A stretch of DNA of 64,000 nt, taken from Prionace glauca (taxonomy: Eukaryota > Chordata > Chondrichthyes > Carcharhiniformes > Carcharhinidae). The stretch covers positions 35,845,609 to 35,909,608 of the forward strand of contig CM075760.1 of assembly GCA_037974335.1 (NCBI GenBank). Direction: 5' to 3'. A model generated the notes under the pieces. It worked only from the letters and a program-made list of their open reading frames with translations, was not told the DNA's origin and did no database searches. Shown here one piece after another: positions 21,368 to 33,147 of the stretch. Position 1 is the stretch's first letter. Every line of letters begins with the position of its first letter. The translations under genes and the position numbers were made by a program.

Positions 21368-21514
21368 ATAAAAACAATTCTGTGGATTCTGGAATTCAAA
21401 CCCAAAGAGAAAATGCTGGAAAATCTCAGCAGGCCTGGCAATGTTTGTAAGGAGAGGGAACAGCTGACGTTTCGAGTCCAGATGTCCCGAGACTGTCCAG
21501 CAATTTCTCTTCAC
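21368..21514 (+). mobile_element. Short retroposon inserted in VH pseudogene framework 3
   Basis: The 147-bp insert contains AAAATGCTGGAAAATCTCAG and GACGTTTCGAGTCCAGATG. It is flanked by GTTGTTTGAAGT (21,356-21,367) and GTTGTTTTAAGT (21,515-21,526), a 12-bp target-site duplication with one mismatch. Related copies lie at 49,335-49,440 and 50,520-50,640. Confidence 0.85.
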
Positions 21515-21786
21515 GTTGTTTTAAGTGTCTTTGGGTGGAATAAATTGATTCTGAATCTCTGGGGCGGAGGAATTGTGGGTTGATCCAGGACTATCAAACT
21601 GAAGGAGAGACTATAAACCCTATCAGGGACTGGTCGGACCCAGACCATCCAGTTGCTGCCCATATTGAACACTTTGTCTTTACAGCTCAGTCTCAGGGAG
21701 CCTCAGGGATGCCCGGTTTCTGCCTCTGGCTGAGTCAACACAACCTCCGATTCGACACTTTAAACAAAAGCTATGAAAAGAAAACG

Positions 21787-22075
21787 CAACTCACCCCGGA
21801 CACACTCTCTCACCTTTTTCCATCAGGGACTAGGTAAAAACAAATTCTGAGGAGATTACAAACCGACTCAGAAACTATTTCTTTACAGCTGCAATCAGAT
21901 TTTTGAATGGATCTACCTCGCATTAAATTGATATTTTTCTAGACCCGAGCTATGACTGCAACATAATATTCTTCACTCTCTCCCTTCCTTCTCTATGCAC
22001 GGTATGCTCCGTCTGTATAGTGCGCAAGACTGTGTACGAATGTGTGTGGTAATAATAAATCAAATAAAATATATC
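21787..22075 (+). mobile_element. LINE 3' end inserted in the VH pseudogene leader intron
   Basis: The segment has CAGATTTTTGAATGGATCTA, AGCTATGACTGCAACATAAT, TCTCTATGCACGGTATGCTC and a 3' end with repeated AATAAATCAAATAAAAT. This is a well known LINE 3' terminus in sharks. Clade is not assigned. Confidence 0.8.
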
Positions 22076-22514
22076 AAAAAACACCGAGGATTATTCCCAG
22101 TGAATTGATTGCTGACACTGGAATATTCAAGAGACAGACTAGCACTGAGGCAGAAAGAGTGAGATCCATTGGAACGTCTCAGCTAGATCAAAAGGTGAAA
22201 TTATATTTGAGCCTCTGTTATAGAGAGAAAAACAATTTGATTGTAAATCGAGTCCCTTAATTCTGCACCCCCTTTCACAAGAGAATAGAGGTAAGATGAC
22301 ATTACCTTATCAGAGTAAAAACGTCAGTCTGATTTGCACATTGCAGCATAAATATAATCCATTTGAACAATTATTATCGATTTATGTAACTAATTGCTGG
22401 GATGATTTTATTTCAGGTGTGGGTAGCCGTCACTGTAATTTGGGACTGGATACAAGAAGGAGGGAAGAAATGGCCTCATGTTATCAATCGGCAATTAATG
22501 CACAAACTTAACTA

Positions 22515-22780
22515 ATGTTCTCAGGACCCGACTTCGAATCCCACCACCACAGATGGTGGGATTTAAATTCAGTTAAAAAAAAGCATCTGGAAATAAGAAT
22601 CCACTTATGGTCATGATATCATTGTCGATTGTGTAAAACCCTACCTGCTTCACTAATGTGTTTTAGAGAAGGGAATCTGCCGTCCTTACCTGGTCTGACC
22701 TATGTGTGATCCAAGAGCCACAGCAATGTGATTGGCTCTCACTGCCCTCGGACAAGAAGTAGGCAATAAATTCTGATCAG
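22515..22780 (+). repeat. SINE family A (HE1-like)
   Basis: The copy shows TTCGAATCCCACCACCACAG, then CTGCCGTCCTTACCTGGTCT and GAGCCACAGCAATGTG, ending GGCAATAAATTC. It is same-strand, partial at the 5' end, and abuts a minus-strand family B SINE. Confidence 0.8.
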
Positions 22781-22784
22781 TCAA

Positions 22785-23098
22785 AGGTGCCCATGTCCAT
22801 AGAATCATTACAGAGCAGAAGAAGGCCTTTTGGCCTATCAGGCCCAAACCCGCAACATTCCCACCTCAGTCTATCCCCATCACCCCACGTATATTCCCTG
22901 CTAATTCTCCTGACACGATTGGACAATTCATCATCGTGGATCAACCTAAGCGGCATATCCTTGAACAATGTGAGTAAATGAGAAAGCAATTGGAGAATAT
23001 GCAGACTCCACACAGACAGACCCAAACCGGGAGTTGAACCCGGGTCCCTGGCGCTTTGAGGCAGAAACCCTAACATATATGCCACTGTGACATCCACA
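22785..23098 (-). repeat. SINE family B
   Basis: This reverse-orientation copy runs from AATCATTACAGAGCAGAAGA (tail) to GGGTTCAACTCCCGGTTTGG (B-box side, minus strand) and the head near 23,090. Confidence 0.8.
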
Positions 23099-24663
23099 AA
23101 TTAATTCAAAAAGGACAATCCTCATGTGATGCAATATTATACGTTAGATTTCCCCAACGGCTCCTTTACCCTGTGAAAATTAACACTGAAAGAAAACTGG
23201 TGGACTTATAATTAATTGAGCTGACAGGGAAACATGACATCGACATCAACCTTTGACAGAGAATTTATAGAATCCGAATGGACACGGTGATCAGGAAAGT
23301 TCTTTGTCAACATCCAAATCACTGCTGCTCATTTTATTGGCCACCGGCTGTAGAACATTCACTGGTAGTGGGAACTCAGGATATTAGGATTTTGTGGATA
23401 TTGCACAATATCACAAAAATAAATGTTTTGTCTTCCACTAAACCAGGCCGTTTCTTCACTCATTGGCAGCTATGAGAGCGACTGTTAAATAATCGAAATC
23501 AGATTGTGCTGGAAAACAGAACATGGTGCTGATCAGGGATAAGAGAGGTTGTCTTTTTAAAGAGGTGCAGAACGCTTAGAATATTCCAGGTATTCGCGCT
23601 TTTCAAGACAATTTTTGATTTTAATTTACTTTTAATTATTTTCATTTTGGGGCCATTGCACTGATCTCATTGGACTGAGGGGGTGGGGAGGTCAAATCTC
23701 TTCCTTGCAGATCATGAAGTTACTCACAAAGTGGCTTTAATTGTTGGAAGGACATTTATTTGGAAGTTATACAAATGAAATAGCATCTGGCCAATTTACT
23801 CGTTCCCCATACTGTTTAATCACAGTGCAGCCCTTTAAAATATTTTCTAGGAAGGAATACCATTTAAAAACCTGTCTTTATTATGGGAATCAAGCATTTA
23901 TTGTATAACTGGATAAGTCCCATTTTATCCTTACATATTCGCGCTAATCTGTCCCACGCAGTATTTGGCAGCGGTCCAACCTGCTGCCAACTACCCCAAG
24001 ATATTTACAGGAAGCATCTGACGGTGTTTGTTCAGTAAGTCAAAGATCTGTTTCCTCAGTACTGAATAGTTGGCTGCAAGCCAACTTCAAACTCTTAGCA
24101 TTGTCAATAGAGCCTATTTATAAACAAATCTGCCCAGCAACAACTCGAGGCAACTTAATTATTATTTTTTAAAGCTGTAAACCTACATAAATGCTTCCCA
24201 TTTCATTGGAAAAGAAAGCTACCCAGATTCTCTGGCACCTTGTTAGTAACAATGATGATCTCTCCAACCCAACAATACACTGTGATGGATGGATAGAAAT
24301 AAATACAGGCAGATTGTGAGAGTTGATTCAGAGAGGTGATATATCTTATACTGCATAAATATGTAGGCTGGTGTTTTATTTCACTTTATTCTTCCACGGG
24401 ACGTGGGGGGCCCTGGAAAGAACAACATTTATTTCCGGTATTTAATTCCTTTTCAGCTGAGTGGTGTGGTATTGCCCAGTTATATATATGGCGGTCCATC
24501 TTGAGTTACACCCTGCTGAGACCAAGTAGGGATGGTACATGTCCTTCACTGGGGAATCAGAGGGTTATCTCGTCGCTATCAGTATGAATCAAAATTTATT
24601 GATTGAATTCAAATTCCACCTGCTGCCATGGTCGGATTTAATCTCAATTTAATTTAATTTAAT

Positions 24664-25211
24664 TCCAGAGATTCACCACCCTTTGAGTGCAGAAGTTGCT
24701 CCTCAACTCCATTCTAAACTGCCGCCCTCCCCCTTATCCTGAGGCTGTGCCCGCTTGTCCTGCTGTCCTTTCTGAGCGGGAAGAATCTCTCTACCTCTAC
24801 CCTATCCATCCGCTTCATTATCTTATGCGTCTCTATAAGATCCCCCCTCATCCTTCTAAATTCCAACGAGTACAGACCCAGTCTATTCAGCCTCTCTTCA
24901 AAGTTCAACCCCCTCATCTCTGGTATCAGCCTAGTGAACCTCCTCTGCATTCCCTCCAAGGCCAAAATATCCTTCCACAAGTGCGGCGACCAAAACTGCA
25001 CACAGTACTCCAGCTGCTGCCTCACCAGTGCCCTGTACAGTTGCAGCAAGACCTCCCCGCTTTTATATCCTATCTCCATCGCTATAATGGCCAGCATCCC
25101 ATTCGCCTTCCTGATCACCTGCTGCACCTGCAGACTGGGTTTTTGCGACTCATGCACAAGGACCCCCAGGTCCGTCTGCACTATAGCATGCTGCAGCTTT
25201 TCCCCCTAGAA
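24664..25211 (-). repeat. CR1-like LINE 3' end
   Basis: The minus strand has a long open stretch reading QTDLGVLVHESQKPSLQVQQ, ALVRQQLEYCVQFWSPHLWK and FRRMRGDLIETHKIMKRMD, the C-terminal connection of a non-LTR RT. It is truncated at both ends. The flank 25,212-25,320 is AT-rich simple sequence. Confidence 0.9.
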
Positions 25212-25319
25212 ATAGTAATCCCTCCCACTATTATTTATTTTTGAGAATTTATTTATTTTTATTTATTTCTTTTTGTGAATTTTTACTATTTATTTTTGTG
25301 AATGGAGAATTATTGGTAA

Positions 25320-26290
25320 TATTGGCGTCAGGCGATGACCATCTCCAAAAACGGGGAATCTGACCGTTGCCCCTTGTCACTCAATGATATTGCAGCACTG
25401 AATCAACAACTAACAACATCTTCGAGGTTACCATTGGCTAATCGCTGTGTTAGCTGGGTATATACATAGAACATAGAACATAGAACATAGAACAGCGCAG
25501 AACAGGCCCTTCGGCCCACGATGTTGCGCCGACCAGTTACAAAACAATGACCCACTAGCCTAAACCAATCCCTTTTCATCCATAAACCTATCCACAGATC
25601 TTTTAAACGCCCCCAAACTAGGTGCATTTACAACCGCAGCTGGCAGGGCATTCCAGTCCCTCACCACCCTCTGGGTAAAGAACCTACCCCTGACATCTGT
25701 CCTATAACTACCCAGTTACATGCTCCAGCTGGAATATCAACTCAGCCTGCTGTGAGTAACCCACCCCCTAACTCCCCAAACCTGTGCACCACCTGCACGA
25801 CACATATTAGGGGACAAAAATTGTTCTCTCCACTTACTTGAATAGATACAGTTCAAACAACATTCAAAAATCTTCATCCCATTCAGGCCAAAGCAACCGG
25901 CTTGACAGGAATAACATTTGCAAATGCTCACTCCCTGCACCACACAGAGCATCATTATGTACCATCTACAAGTTTCACTTCCGAACCTCACCAAGGCTCC
26001 TTAGGCAGCCACACGGTGGGTTGCCATCTGCAAGGACAGGGGTAACAGTTACCAGGGAATACCACCTATAAATTCCCCTCCAAGTCAGTCATATACCTGA
26101 TGTAGAAATGTATCATCCTTCCATCACTGTCACGGGACCGAGATCCTAGAACTCCCTGTGTAACAGGACCGTATGGGTATCTACACCACAGGATCTGCAG
26201 CATTTCAGGAAGGTAGCTTACCACCAGTTTACTAAAGGCAATGAGGAATAGGCAACAAATACTGACTAGGCCAGCAACGCCCATATCCCT
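25320..26290 (+). repeat. LINE 3' region (family with SINE-shared tail) hosting a nested LINE
   Basis: The host element reads from GGCGATGACCATCTCCAAAA through CACCAAGGCTCCTTAGGCAG to the end GCAACAAATACTGACTAGGC followed by CAGCAACGCCCATATCCC. It is interrupted at 25,464-25,720 by a different LINE end. Many substitutions indicate an old copy. Confidence 0.8.
25464..25720 (-). mobile_element. LINE 3' end nested inside another LINE
   Basis: On the plus strand it starts with ACATAGAACATAGAACATAG and GGCCCTTCGGCCCACGATGT. The minus strand translates to a decayed RT tail (FVTGRRNIVG and related). It is the same family as the tail at 1,530-1,605. The direct ACATAGA repeats form its 3' end. Confidence 0.85.
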
Positions 26291-26639
26291 TAAACTAAAA
26301 CATCAACATATCAATGTTTATGAATGGATGATAACTAATGAACACAATTGGTCATCTTTGTAAATGTTTGGCAATTGATGAAAATAAATATCAACTTTCT
26401 GAACATTTATGACCTTCTTTTTCTCTGCCAGAAGATAAGTTCCATTCCACAGGAGATTCATGATTCAGAAACATCACACTATCCGAAGACAAGGCGGATA
26501 GAAGAGATGGCAACATCTGTAGGTGTGTCTCAATCATAACATTACGGGACAGGCCTTTGATAGGATGACAATTTTGTTACTCATCTGCTTGAAGACCGGG
26601 ATTAAGCTGAAGCGCAGTGTTTTGTTTGTGTTGGGGTGA

Positions 26640-26762
26640 TGGGTATCACCATGTATGGGTATGGGAACGTATGGGTATGGTATGTATAGAGATATGTATA
26701 GAGATATAGAGATATGTATAGAGATATGATATGTATAGAGATATACATATCATACCCATACA
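26640..26762. repeat. Short tandem and inverted repeat
   Basis: GTATGGGTATGG is followed by repeats of TGTATAGAGATA, then by the near-inverse ATATACATATCATACCCATA, so the block can fold on itself. It follows about 350 bp without recognisable features. Confidence 0.75.
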
Positions 26763-26860
26763 TTGGTGGATCTCAGTAAGACATTCGACACTAACATCAG
26801 GTCAGAGACTACAACATTTGGGGGAACTAAGCTCTCCATCAAAAAATTCTCGGTCTCTTT

Positions 26861-27559
26861 TAAGAACATAAGAACATAAGAACATAAGAAATAGGAGCAG
26901 GAGTAGGCCATCTGGCCCTTCGAGCCTGCCCCGCCATTCAATAAGATCATGGCTGATCTGTCGTGACTCAGCTCCACCTTCCCGCCCTCTCCCCATAACC
27001 CTTAATCCCTTCTCTTATCAAAAACCCATCAACCCGTTTCTTAAAAATATTTAGCGAGGCAGCCTCCACCACTTCAACGGGCAGAGAATTCCAGAGATTC
27101 ACCACCCTTTGAGTGAAGAAGTTCCTCCTCAACTCTGTTCTAAACCGCCCCCCCTTTATCTTGAGGCTGTGCCCCCTAGTCCTACTGTCTTTTTTGAGCG
27201 GGAACAGTCTCTCCACCTCTATCCTATCCATCCCATTCATCATCTTATACGTCTCAATGAGATCTCCCCTCATTCTTCTAAACTCTAACGAGTACAAGCC
27301 TAGTTTATTCAGCCTCTCCTCATAGCTCAATCCCCTCAACTCCGGTATCAGCCGAGTAAACCTCCTCTGCACTCCCTCCAGGGCCAAAACATCCTTGCGC
27401 AGGTGCGGCGCCCAAAACTGCACACAGTACTCCAGCTGCGGCCTCACCAATGCCCTATACAGCTGCAGCAAGACCTCCCTACTTTTATATTCAATCCCCT
27501 TCGCTATGAAGGCCAGCATCCCATTCGCCTTCCTGACCACCTGCTGCACCTGCAAGCTA
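26861..27559 (-). repeat. CR1-like LINE 3' end, well preserved
   Basis: There is an open minus-strand frame of 195 codons from VQQVVRKANGMLAFIAKGIE to LIREGIKGYGERAGRW, and the 3' tail with three AAGAACAT repeats at 26,863-26,888. It is nearly identical to the C-terminus at 59,840-60,525, so both are fairly young insertions. Confidence 0.93.
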
Positions 27560-27704
27560 TGACACAGAAAAGGACAATTTACAAAACAACTGATAGCCTC
27601 ATGGACAACACTTAGGGTTGAATCAACCTCTCAAAAATTGTCCTCCTCAGTCATCAACAAATGTGAACTATGAAAAAAAGACACCAAACTAAAATGAATA
27701 GAAC

Positions 27705-28375
27705 AAAGATCAAACAACAACACAGCACGGGAAACAGGCCCTTCGGCCCAACGAGCCCGCGCCGCCATCTTAACAATGTGTTTTTCCTCCTCCACCCTTG
27801 ACCCGTGTCTATGCTTATGGTACCCCCATTGGAAACCAGATTAAGAGGAGAATAATTTAGGGACAATTTGTTGCACCAGTCAGCCTAATAACACTTCTTT
27901 GGGGTGTGGGAGGAAATCAGAGCACCAGAGGAAACCCACGCAACCACAGGGAGAATGTGCATGCCCCTCGTTAGACAACGAGGTGGACCGACACCCCTGT
28001 GGAGTGAAAGAGAAAAACATCAACACATGTAGCATTAGATTTCCAGTCACATCCCCAGGCTCTGATCCATATTTAAAACAGTCTCCTGTGACTCTCCATC
28101 CATATTTTCCTCATGTATCTATCAAAGTAAACCTTAAACAATTCCAGCGTGCCTGCCTCCACCACCTTACTTGGCAGTGCATTCCATACCCCCACGACCC
28201 TCTGCGTGAAAAACCTCCCTCTAGCATCCAAATTATACCTCTCCCCCCTCACCTTAAGCCCGTGGCCTCTCGTGATATTTGTCTCCAATCTAAGAAAAAG
28301 CCTGCCACTCTTTACTCTGTCTATACCCTTCATTATTTTATACACCTCTATTAGATCCCCCCTCAATATCAATAG
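27705..28375 (-). repeat. SINE-B-like fragment joined to a LINE 3' region
   Basis: From 27,705 to about 27,955 there is a reverse SINE-like body (GGCCCTTCGGCCCAACGAGC, GGGGTGTGGGAGGAAATCAG). From about 27,957 to 28,375 there is a minus-strand LINE C-terminus (LRGDLIEVYKIMKGIDRV, FFTQRVVGVWNALPSKVVEA). The LINE piece is repeated at 28,650-28,850. Confidence 0.7.
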
Positions 28376-28384
28376 TGTAGGGTC

Positions 28385-28560
28385 AATATTTTACACCAAT
28401 CAGCCTAAGAGCTCATCTTTGGGGTGTGGGAGGAAACCGGAGCGCCCGGAGGAAACCCACGCATCCACAGGGAGAATGTGCAAACTCCCACAGACACTGG
28501 CCCAAATCCATGTATCTGCACAGCCAGCAGTGCTAGTCACTGAGCTGTTGCGGCGCCCAT
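28385..28560 (-). repeat. SINE family B, 5' half
   Basis: The copy contains TTTGGGGTGTGGGAGGAAAC and GGAGCGCCCGGAGGAAACCC. It separates two LINE pieces. Confidence 0.75.
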
Positions 28561-28649
28561 CTACCGGTCCAGGATCAAGCACACACACCGACACGAAGTA
28601 CTAGGCCACTCCCGGAACCTCCAAGAGCAGCCCATGCACAACCCACCGT

Positions 28650-30395
28650 GTGCATGCCCCTCGTTGACAACAAGGTGGACCGACACATGTGGATTAAAAG
28701 AGACAAAACACGAACATGTAATACTACATTTCCAGTGTCGTCCCGAAGCTCTGACCCTTTTTAATACCATCTGCTATAACCCTCCATCCCTGTTTCGCTC
28801 ATCTAAGTAAACCTTAAACGAGTCCAACGTGTCTGCCTCCACCACCAGTTCTGTACAAGTGTAGCATTAGGCGCCAGCTCTTATATTCTATACCCCTCCC
28901 TATAAAGGCTAACATACCATAAGCTTTCTTCGCAACCTTCTCCACCTGTGTTGCCACCGTCAAAGACTTGTGAACTGGCACTCCCAGGTTCCTCTGCATT
29001 TCTATACACTTAATAGGTCTACCCTTTAACATGTAACTCTCCTCTACATTATTCCTTCCAAACTGCATCACTTCGCATTTATCAAGATTAAATTCCATCT
29101 ATTTATCTGCCCAATATACCAGCCTATCTATATCCTGCTGTATTGCCAGACACTGCTCCTCACTGCGCGCCAATCCTGCCATCTTTGTGTCACCTGCAAA
29201 TTTGCTGATCACACCATGTACGCCCTCTTCCAAGACATTTATATATGTAACGAATAGAAAAGGTCCCTGTACTGAGCCCTGCGGCACACCACTGGTGACA
29301 GACATCCAGCTAGAAAAGAACCCATCCACCACTACTCTCTGTCTCCTGTTAACTATCCAGTTTTCAATCCATCTAGATACTTGTCCCTGTATCCCATGAG
29401 CCTTAACCTTTTCAACCAGCCTACCATGAGGGACTTTGTCAAACGCCTTACTGAAATCCATATAGGCGACATCAACGGCTTATCCTTCGTCAACCGTTTT
29501 TGTCACCTTCTCAAAAAATTCTACCAAACTCGTAAGGCAAGACCTCCCCTTAACAAAGCCATGCTGCGTATCCCTAATAAGATTGCAACGGTCCAAATGC
29601 TGATACATCCTATCCCTAAGAATTTATTCCAACAACTTTACTACCACTGTCTATAATTACCAGGGTTATCCCGACTGCCCTTTTTAAACAACTGTACCAC
29701 ATTATCTACCCTCCAGTCCTCCGGGACCTCACCTGTGTCCAAAGAAGAGACAAAGATGTGCGTCAGAGGCCTAGCAATTTCATCTCTCACCTCCCTAAGC
29801 AGCCTGGGATAAATGCCATCAGGCCCCGGAGTTTTATCAGTTTTTATGCTGCCTAAAAACCCTAACACTTCTTCTCTCGTAATGGATATTTCCTTCAACT
29901 GGTCTGCAGCTCCCTCTAAGACAGTACAAGACACCAAGCCCCACTCCTTCGTGAATACTGACGCAAAGTATTCATTCAGGGTCTCCCCCATTCCTTCAGA
30001 CTCTATGCACAGTTCCCCTCCTTTGTCCCTAAGAGGACCGAATTTCCCTCTAACCATCCTTTTGTTCCTGATATAAGAGTAAAATGCCTTTGGATTTCCC
30101 TTAATCCTATCCGTCAAAGCCATTTTATGCCCCCTTTTCGCCCTTCTAACTCCCCTTTTGACCTCCCTCCTGCTCTCTCTATATTCCTCCAGTGTTCTCT
30201 CCGTTCCCAGTTGCTTAGACCTAACATATGCCTCCCTCTCCTTCCTGACCAAGTCCTCAATATCCCCTGTAATCCACAGCTCTCTAATCCTACCTTTCCC
30301 ATCCTTCCTCTTTACCGGCACATGTCTTTCCTGCAACCTTTTCAGTTTTCCCTTGAAAGCCTCCCACTTGCCGACCGTGGACATGTGTTTACTGT
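28650..30395 (-). repeat. CR1-like LINE ORF2 fragment (reverse transcriptase), broken
   Basis: This is the longest LINE in the window. From the right on the minus strand: a pre-RT segment (PKAFYSYIRNKRMV), RT motif EDWRVDNVVQLFKKGSRDNP, then YRQW, after which the frame is lost; next DFSKAFDKVPHGRLVEKV, SGVPQGSVQGPFLF and the catalytic box as FAGDTK instead of FADDTK; then FNLDKCEVMQFGRNNVEES. The missing Asp in the catalytic box and at least two frameshifts show it is dead. Endonuclease and ORF1 are absent. Confidence 0.93.
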
Positions 30396-30789
30396 GATTC
30401 TAACTTTTCTATTGGAAATGGAAGGATGCTGGTTTTAATTGTGATGTTGATTTGTAAACTATATGACATTTATCAGACAACACACAAAGACGCACACCCA
30501 CATATTCTGTCGTTCCCATTCTTCCCCAGAAATTGTTTCCCTTTCACACACACACACACATTTTCTTTCAACTTAAAACTACATCTTGGATTCCTGGGAG
30601 TCTTCAGAGACCCAACTAAATTTCAGATGGAATGAGGAACATTTTCCCCAGCGCCATGTTTGCTGAGCTGGACATTAAAGGTCCCGTGGTCTCCAACAGC
30701 TCCCTGGGCAACATCCCTCCTTTTAACCAAAATCAACAAAAATACATTCCCATGGATTGAGCCATTTTCATCTGATGCTGCCCTGGCAA
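30396..30789. other. Spacer with a CA microsatellite
   Basis: A short (CA)n run is at 30,547-30,560. Nothing else is recognised. Confidence 0.5.
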
Positions 30790-31640
30790 CATCGGGACAT
30801 AGCCACAGGAGTAGGCCACTCAGCCCCTCGATCTGGCCCCACCATTTAATAAGATCATGGCTGATCTGTGGCTGAATCCATTTTGGCTTCGCTAAGTCCA
30901 TATCTCTTGAAACACCTGTTCAATTAAAGAAGACCTCAGACTTATATCTAACAATTGTACCAGCTCCCACCGGCAATTGCCAAAGAGAGTTCCAATCATT
31001 CACCTCTCTCGACATGTACTAATGTTTTCTATCAACTCTCCTGAAAGGCCTTTCCCTATTTTTTTCAACTATGGCCTTTTAACCTCGAACCTTCAACTAA
31101 TGGAAACAATCCTTCCCTGCAGGTATTTCATAGGTTTCTATCAGAACAGCCCTCAACCTTCTGAATTTGAGAGAAAAATGTCTAAATTCGTCTGATCTCT
31201 CCTCGCAACTTGCGTTGAACTCCGTCCAGAGTCAACATTTTTCCAAAGATATGTTGCCCATACTTGCTCACAGTGCTCTAATTGGGGTGGAACAAGGATT
31301 GTGCACAATTGGACACAACATCTGCCCCCGTATCCCCCAGTCCTTTGGATATGGAGGGAGGCATTCCATTGGTCTTAATGATTATTTTCTGCAGCAGATC
31401 GTAACATTTTAAGAAACTATGTGCCGAACCCGAAATCCTATTTGGCATCCACTAAATTTAGCGTTGTCCCATCTAAAAATTATATCACAATCGATCATTT
31501 GGATATTTGACTTTTTGTCCCATTATCTAAGCCCTTAATGAATATTGTAAATAATTGAGGCCCCAGACAGATTCCTGCCGTACACCACTTAATCTGCATA
31601 ATTCAGTAACGGACAGGTATAATTCATTGCACCATAAATT
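30790..31640 (-). repeat. Old LINE 3' region
   Basis: The plus strand shows GTAGGCCACTCAGCCCCTCG and AATAAGATCATGGCTGATCT (tail) and then decayed RT-coding sequence to near TTCCTGCCGTACACCACTT. The last motif corresponds to the SGVPQGS region, and the element at 33,385 starts at the same motif, so the two may be parts of one LINE split by later events. Confidence 0.7.
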
Positions 31641-32329
31641 TTGGCACTTTGCAGAAGGGGATGTGATATGACATTAATGGATGTGAATTCTTGTTCCATT
31701 GATACCATACATCATACCTGACAATGATATTTTCACACTAACTGTAATTACAAAGTTTTGCCAGCAGATGGAAATAAATCTTGGTGGGTTACATTACATG
31801 AAGTGTGTACTGCCGCAATACACTGGACCCTGCATCTGTTCATTTTGAATTGGCCTCCATATGTATATATGTTAGAATGGACCCCGTCCATGATTATAAT
31901 ATATTATAACATATAGCACGCTGTTTAAACTGGTATTGCACCAGTACATGTCAATGTATACATCACACAATCACCTTGATCTGAATTTTTCCAGGTAGGA
32001 TCTAACTTTGGAGTTCTACCACATACAGTTCTGAATGGTGGTGGACATTAAAGCAATTAACCGCAGCAGGAGCCTCAAATAAAACCGCAATTCTTAATGA
32101 TGTGGGAATCCAGCAAATGGAGAAGAACAAAACTGAAACAATTGCTACAATCTTCCGCCAGAAGTGCCGAGAGGATTTTCCATCTCGGCCTCCTCCTGAG
32201 GTCCCCAGCATCACAGATGCCAGTTTCCAAGCAGCTCAATGCCTTTCACAGGATAAGATTGGAACAGGAGTAAGCCATTCGAGCCCGGGAGCCCGCTCCA
32301 CCATGCAATATGATCATGATTGATCTGTG
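31641..32329. other. Spacer, nothing recognised
   Basis: AT-rich sequence without a convincing ORF, RNA gene or known repeat. Confidence 0.4.
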
Positions 32330-33145
32330 GCCTAACCCTGTGCTGAAGAGGTTGGACACTGCAAGGATTATTGGTCCTGACAATATTTCAGCAATAATAA
32401 TGATGATTTGTGCTCTGGAGCGAGCTGCGCCCCGGCCAATCTATTAAAGTATAGCTACATCACTATCACATGCCCAACAGTGTGGAAAATTAGCAGGCAT
32501 GCTCTATCGCAAAAGGAAGGGCAAATACATCCCGGCCAATTATCGCCCAATGCGATCTCACTCGATCAAAATAATAGAAAGTATCGAGGATCAACAGATC
32601 AGTAATAATAATAATAATAATCTACTCAATGAAGCTCAGTCTGGGTTCCACTAGGAGCACTCGGTTCCAGAAATCATTTAAACTTAGTCCAAATATAGTG
32701 GAAATAGCTGTTTTAATGAGGTGAGTGTGCCCACCCTCCACATCAACACAACACTTGACCGATGATGGCATCATGAACCCTGAGCCAATCTGCAGTCAAT
32801 GGGGATCCGGGGGTAAACATTCCACTGGCTTCAGTCACACCGAGTACAGAGTAAGGTGGTTGGGGCTGTTGAAAGCCAATCAGCTCAGTCCCAGGGTATT
32901 GCTGCAGGAACTCCTCAGGATAGTGTGGCCTAATCTTCACCCTTCATTAGAAGGTCAGAAGTGGGATGTTCACTAATGATTGCACACTGTTCAGCACATT
33001 CGCGACTCCTCAGATACTGGAGCAGTCCGTGTCCATATGCAGCAAGACTTCGAACACATTCAGGCTTTGGTTGAGGAGGGGAGAGTAACATTCACGCCAC
33101 ACAGTGTCAGACAATGACCTTCTTCAAGGAAGAGAGATTCCTGGC
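32330..33145 (+). repeat. Decayed LINE reverse transcriptase (family with SINE-shared tail)
   Basis: Translations in shifting frames give VLKRLDTARIIGPDNISA, YIPANYRPM and LLNEAQSGFH, then the GVPQGS-equivalent, then a sequence matching the region 5' of 25,320. Many frame breaks are present. It probably represents the RT core of the same family as 7,700, 17,170 and 25,320. Confidence 0.75.
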
Positions 33146-33147
33146 AT

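Larger units (their letters stand above)
21344..22150 (-). pseudogene. VH pseudogene interrupted by two retroposons
   Basis: The minus strand is homologous to the functional VH. Shared stretches include GAGAAGATGTTGTTTGAAGT, the framework 1 region with TGACTCAGCCAGAGGCAGAA, the start of exon 2, and leader-intron sequence around 22,080-22,150. Framework 2 and the CDRs are frameshifted or deleted. The leader exon is not detectable beyond 22,150. One insertion (21,368-21,514) lies in framework 3 and one (about 21,787-22,075) in the leader intron. No RSS, D or J was recognised beside it. Confidence 0.88.
21344..24630. repeat. Paralogous block, copy 2 (VH pseudogene and 5' flank)
   Basis: This block is collinear with 13,200-15,460. 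It is longer because of the two insertions in the VH and two SINEs at 22,515-23,098. Matches include TATCGATTTATGTAACTAAT (22,376) versus ATCGATTTCTGTAATTAAAT (14,119), and CTGTCCCACGCAGTATTTGG (23,949) versus CTGTCCCACACAGTATTTGG (14,702). Confidence 0.8.
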
